Below, in pieces: positions 6,440-7,914 of a stretch of 7,914 bases of DNA (position 1 is its first letter; each line of letters begins with the position of its first letter). Source of the stretch: an uncultured Bacilli bacterium (lineage in GTDB: Bacteria; Bacillota_I; Bacilli_A; RF39; UBA660); the NCBI GenBank assembly GCA_934101445.1, contig CAKORQ010000037.1, forward strand, positions 1-7,914, given 5' to 3'. A program made the translations under genes and the position numbers. Below the pieces are notes generated by a model. The model searched no databases and was not told where the DNA came from. It saw only the letters and a list, made by a program, of their open reading frames with translations.

Positions 6440-7914
6440 TTAGTATAATTTAGCGCCAGCAGGAATACTATTACTTACCATTAGTAGGTTTAGTCTTTCT
6501 GCGCCTTCTTCTTGATGAATGGCGGATAATAACATACCACAAGAATCAATGCCCATCATAGATTTAGGTGGTAAATTAGTTATAGCTACTAAGGTTTTAC
6601 CGATTAAGGCTTCTGGTTCGTAATAAGCATGAATGCCACTAAGAATGGTTCTATCCGTACCGGTTCCATCATCTAAAGTAAATTGTAGTAATTTTTTACT
6701 CTTAGGTACGGCAAGACAATTTTTTACTTTTACGGCTCTAAAATCACATTTAGCAAAAGTATCAAAATCCACAAAATCTTGAAATAGTGGTTCAATTTCA
6801 ACTTTAGAAAAATCGATCTTTTCGGCTTCAGAAGAAATAGTTGGCATTTTAGTTTCAGAAGATGTTGGCGTATTATTTTCTTTCTTCATGATTGGGAATA
6901 ATACCACATCACGGATTGATTCTTGATTATAAATTAACATCATTAAACGATCAATTCCGAATCCTAATCCGGAAATAGGAGGCATACCTTGTTCCATAGC
7001 GCCCATGAAGTCTTCATCAAGTTCCATAGTTTCATCGTCACCTTGGCTCTTGGCTTTGGCTTGTTCTTCAAAGTTGGCTCTTTGTATTTCAGGATTTACT
7101 AACTCTGAGTAAGCGTTACAAATTTCTGTGCCACAAACAACTACTTGAAAAACATCTACGGCATTATTATCGTTATCATTTCTTCTAGCAAGAGGTTTTA
7201 AGACAGCAGGATAATTATAAAGGATAGTTGGTCCAATTAGATTAGCACGAATTTTCTTTTTATAAACAAAATCAATAATTTGACTAGTTGATTTATACTC
7301 TGCCATATCGGTCATCGTAAATAAATTTTTACTTACAATCAATTCTTTTAGAGCATTAGGATCAGTTATACTTAAAAAGTCATCACCTAAAATTTCTTTC
7401 ATGGCGTCGATATAATTTATTCTGTCCCAATTACCAGCAAAGTCTAGTTCGTTGCCACGATAGTTGACAGTGGTTTTACCGGTAAGTTCAAGTAAGGCAT
7501 TTTTAATAAAATTTTGAAAGAAAACAATATTATCTTCAAAGTTCCAATAAGCCACATACCACTCAACTTGGGTAAATTCTTGTAAATGTTCAGTATCCAT
7601 TCCTTCATTACGGAAACATTTAGCAACTTCATAAACACGGTCAAAACCGGCAGCAATGCACTGTTTTAAGTAAGTTTCCGGAGCGATTCTTAAATTCATA
7701 TCTAAATTAAGAGCATTATGATGAGTAAAGAATGGCTTAGCAGCGGCACCACTAACAGCTGTTTGCATGATAGGAGTTTCAACTTCTAAAAAGCCATTTT
7801 CTCCTAGGTAGCGATGCAAAAAGGCATAAAATTTACTACGACCTAAGAAAACATTACGAGAATCTTGATTCATAATTAAATCTACATATCTTCTTCGATA
7901 TTTAAGTTCTGTAT
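6440..7914 (-). CDS. lysS: Class II lysyl-tRNA synthetase with C-terminal EMAPII/Trbp111-like domain (5' end beyond window)
   Basis: This cytoplasmic enzyme charges tRNA(Lys) with lysine. The frame is open through the right edge: upstream of the Met codon at 7873 it still reads ELKYRRRYVDLI, the conserved stretch leading to motif 1, so that Met is internal and the N-terminal OB-fold anticodon-binding domain lies outside the window. 490 codons are visible. Numbered from that Met: motif 1 at 25-38 (FLEVETPIMQ), motif 2 at 87-106 (FRNEGMD, EFTQVEWY), ICNAYSELVNP at 251-261, and motif 3 at 302-310 (GLGFGIDRL) followed by IRDVVLFP. A Ser/Thr/Glu-rich linker (331-360) leads to a second OB-fold at 366-477 (FAKCDFRAVKVKNC, LPPKSMMG, GMLLSA), like free Trbp111 and the MetRS C-terminus, which adds general tRNA affinity. 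Oddity: in motif 2 the usual HNPEF reads HLQEF. The complete protein should be about 640 residues. Confidence 0.95.
   Translation of the reverse strand, partial: TELKYRRRYVDLIMNQDSRNVFLGRSKFYAFLHRYLGENGFLEVETPIMQTAVSGAAAKPFFTHHNALNLDMNLRIAPETYLKQCIAAGFDRVYEVAKCFRNEGMDTEHLQEFTQVEWYVAYWNFEDNIVFFQNFIKNALLELTGKTTVNYRGNELDFAGNWDRINYIDAMKEILGDDFLSITDPNALKELIVSKNLFTMTDMAEYKSTSQIIDFVYKKKIRANLIGPTILYNYPAVLKPLARRNDNDNNAVDVFQVVVCGTEICNAYSELVNPEIQRANFEEQAKAKSQGDDETMELDEDFMGAMEQGMPPISGLGFGIDRLMMLIYNQESIRDVVLFPIMKKENNTPTSSETKMPTISSEAEKIDFSKVEIEPLFQDFVDFDTFAKCDFRAVKVKNCLAVPKSKKLLQFTLDDGTGTDRTILSGIHAYYEPEALIGKTLVAITNLPPKSMMGIDSCGMLLSAIHQEEGAERLNLLMVSNSIPAGAKLY

Noticed and set aside
7444..7656. Second minus-strand frame within lysS
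   Set aside because: It lies wholly inside the LysRS catalytic domain in another frame, and the real frame is strongly conserved.
6440..7873. LysRS beginning at the Met codon at 7873 as a short form without the anticodon-binding domain
   Set aside because: The frame continues upstream to the window edge with the conserved ELKYRRRYVDLI stretch and no stop, and there is no convincing ribosome binding site before that Met. It is an internal residue.

Overview
The window is AT-rich DNA (by eye about one third G+C) that uses the standard code, with TGG for tryptophan. It carries five closely packed genes on the minus strand and one doubtful small frame on the plus strand. A SpoVID-like and a YsxE-like gene side by side, a dockerin-bearing wall hydrolase and a cadherin-like surface protein point to an endospore-forming, low-GC Bacilli/Firmicutes lineage with a cell wall. 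An uncultured gut-type relative of Erysipelotrichia is likely, but the taxon is an inference.

Layout from right to left, which is the direction of transcription. (1) 6440-7914 is the 3' part of a class II lysyl-tRNA synthetase fused to a C-terminal EMAPII/Trbp111-type tRNA-binding domain. The gene runs off the right edge and ends in a clear rho-independent terminator. (2) 4673-6329 is a two-gene unit starting from a SigE-like promoter: a short SpoVID-like protein with a C-terminal LysM domain, overlapping by 8 bp a YsxE/CotS-family kinase-fold protein that has lost the catalytic residues. This is the spoVID-ysxE pair known from Bacillus. A weak hairpin terminator lies about 150 bp downstream. 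(3) 1-4372 is a three-gene unit driven by an extended -10 promoter: a secreted SH3/N-acetylglucosaminidase/dockerin protein, a membrane-anchored cadherin-like protein, and a TagO/WecA-type sugar-1-phosphate transferase that runs off the left edge. A short plus-strand frame at 4532-4717 could encode a small membrane peptide, but support is weak.

How they may work together: the left unit looks like a cell-surface and wall-remodelling operon, combining a polyprenyl-linked glycan initiator, a wall hydrolase and a possible surface anchor. The middle unit looks like spore-coat morphogenesis in the mother cell.

Most interesting points. The glucosaminidase domain appears circularly permuted: its usual C-terminal segment lies before its usual N-terminal segment. 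The TagO-like enzyme lacks two of the three acidic residues regarded as essential in the family. The SpoVID/YsxE pair is compact, with a SigE-like promoter and a pseudokinase.
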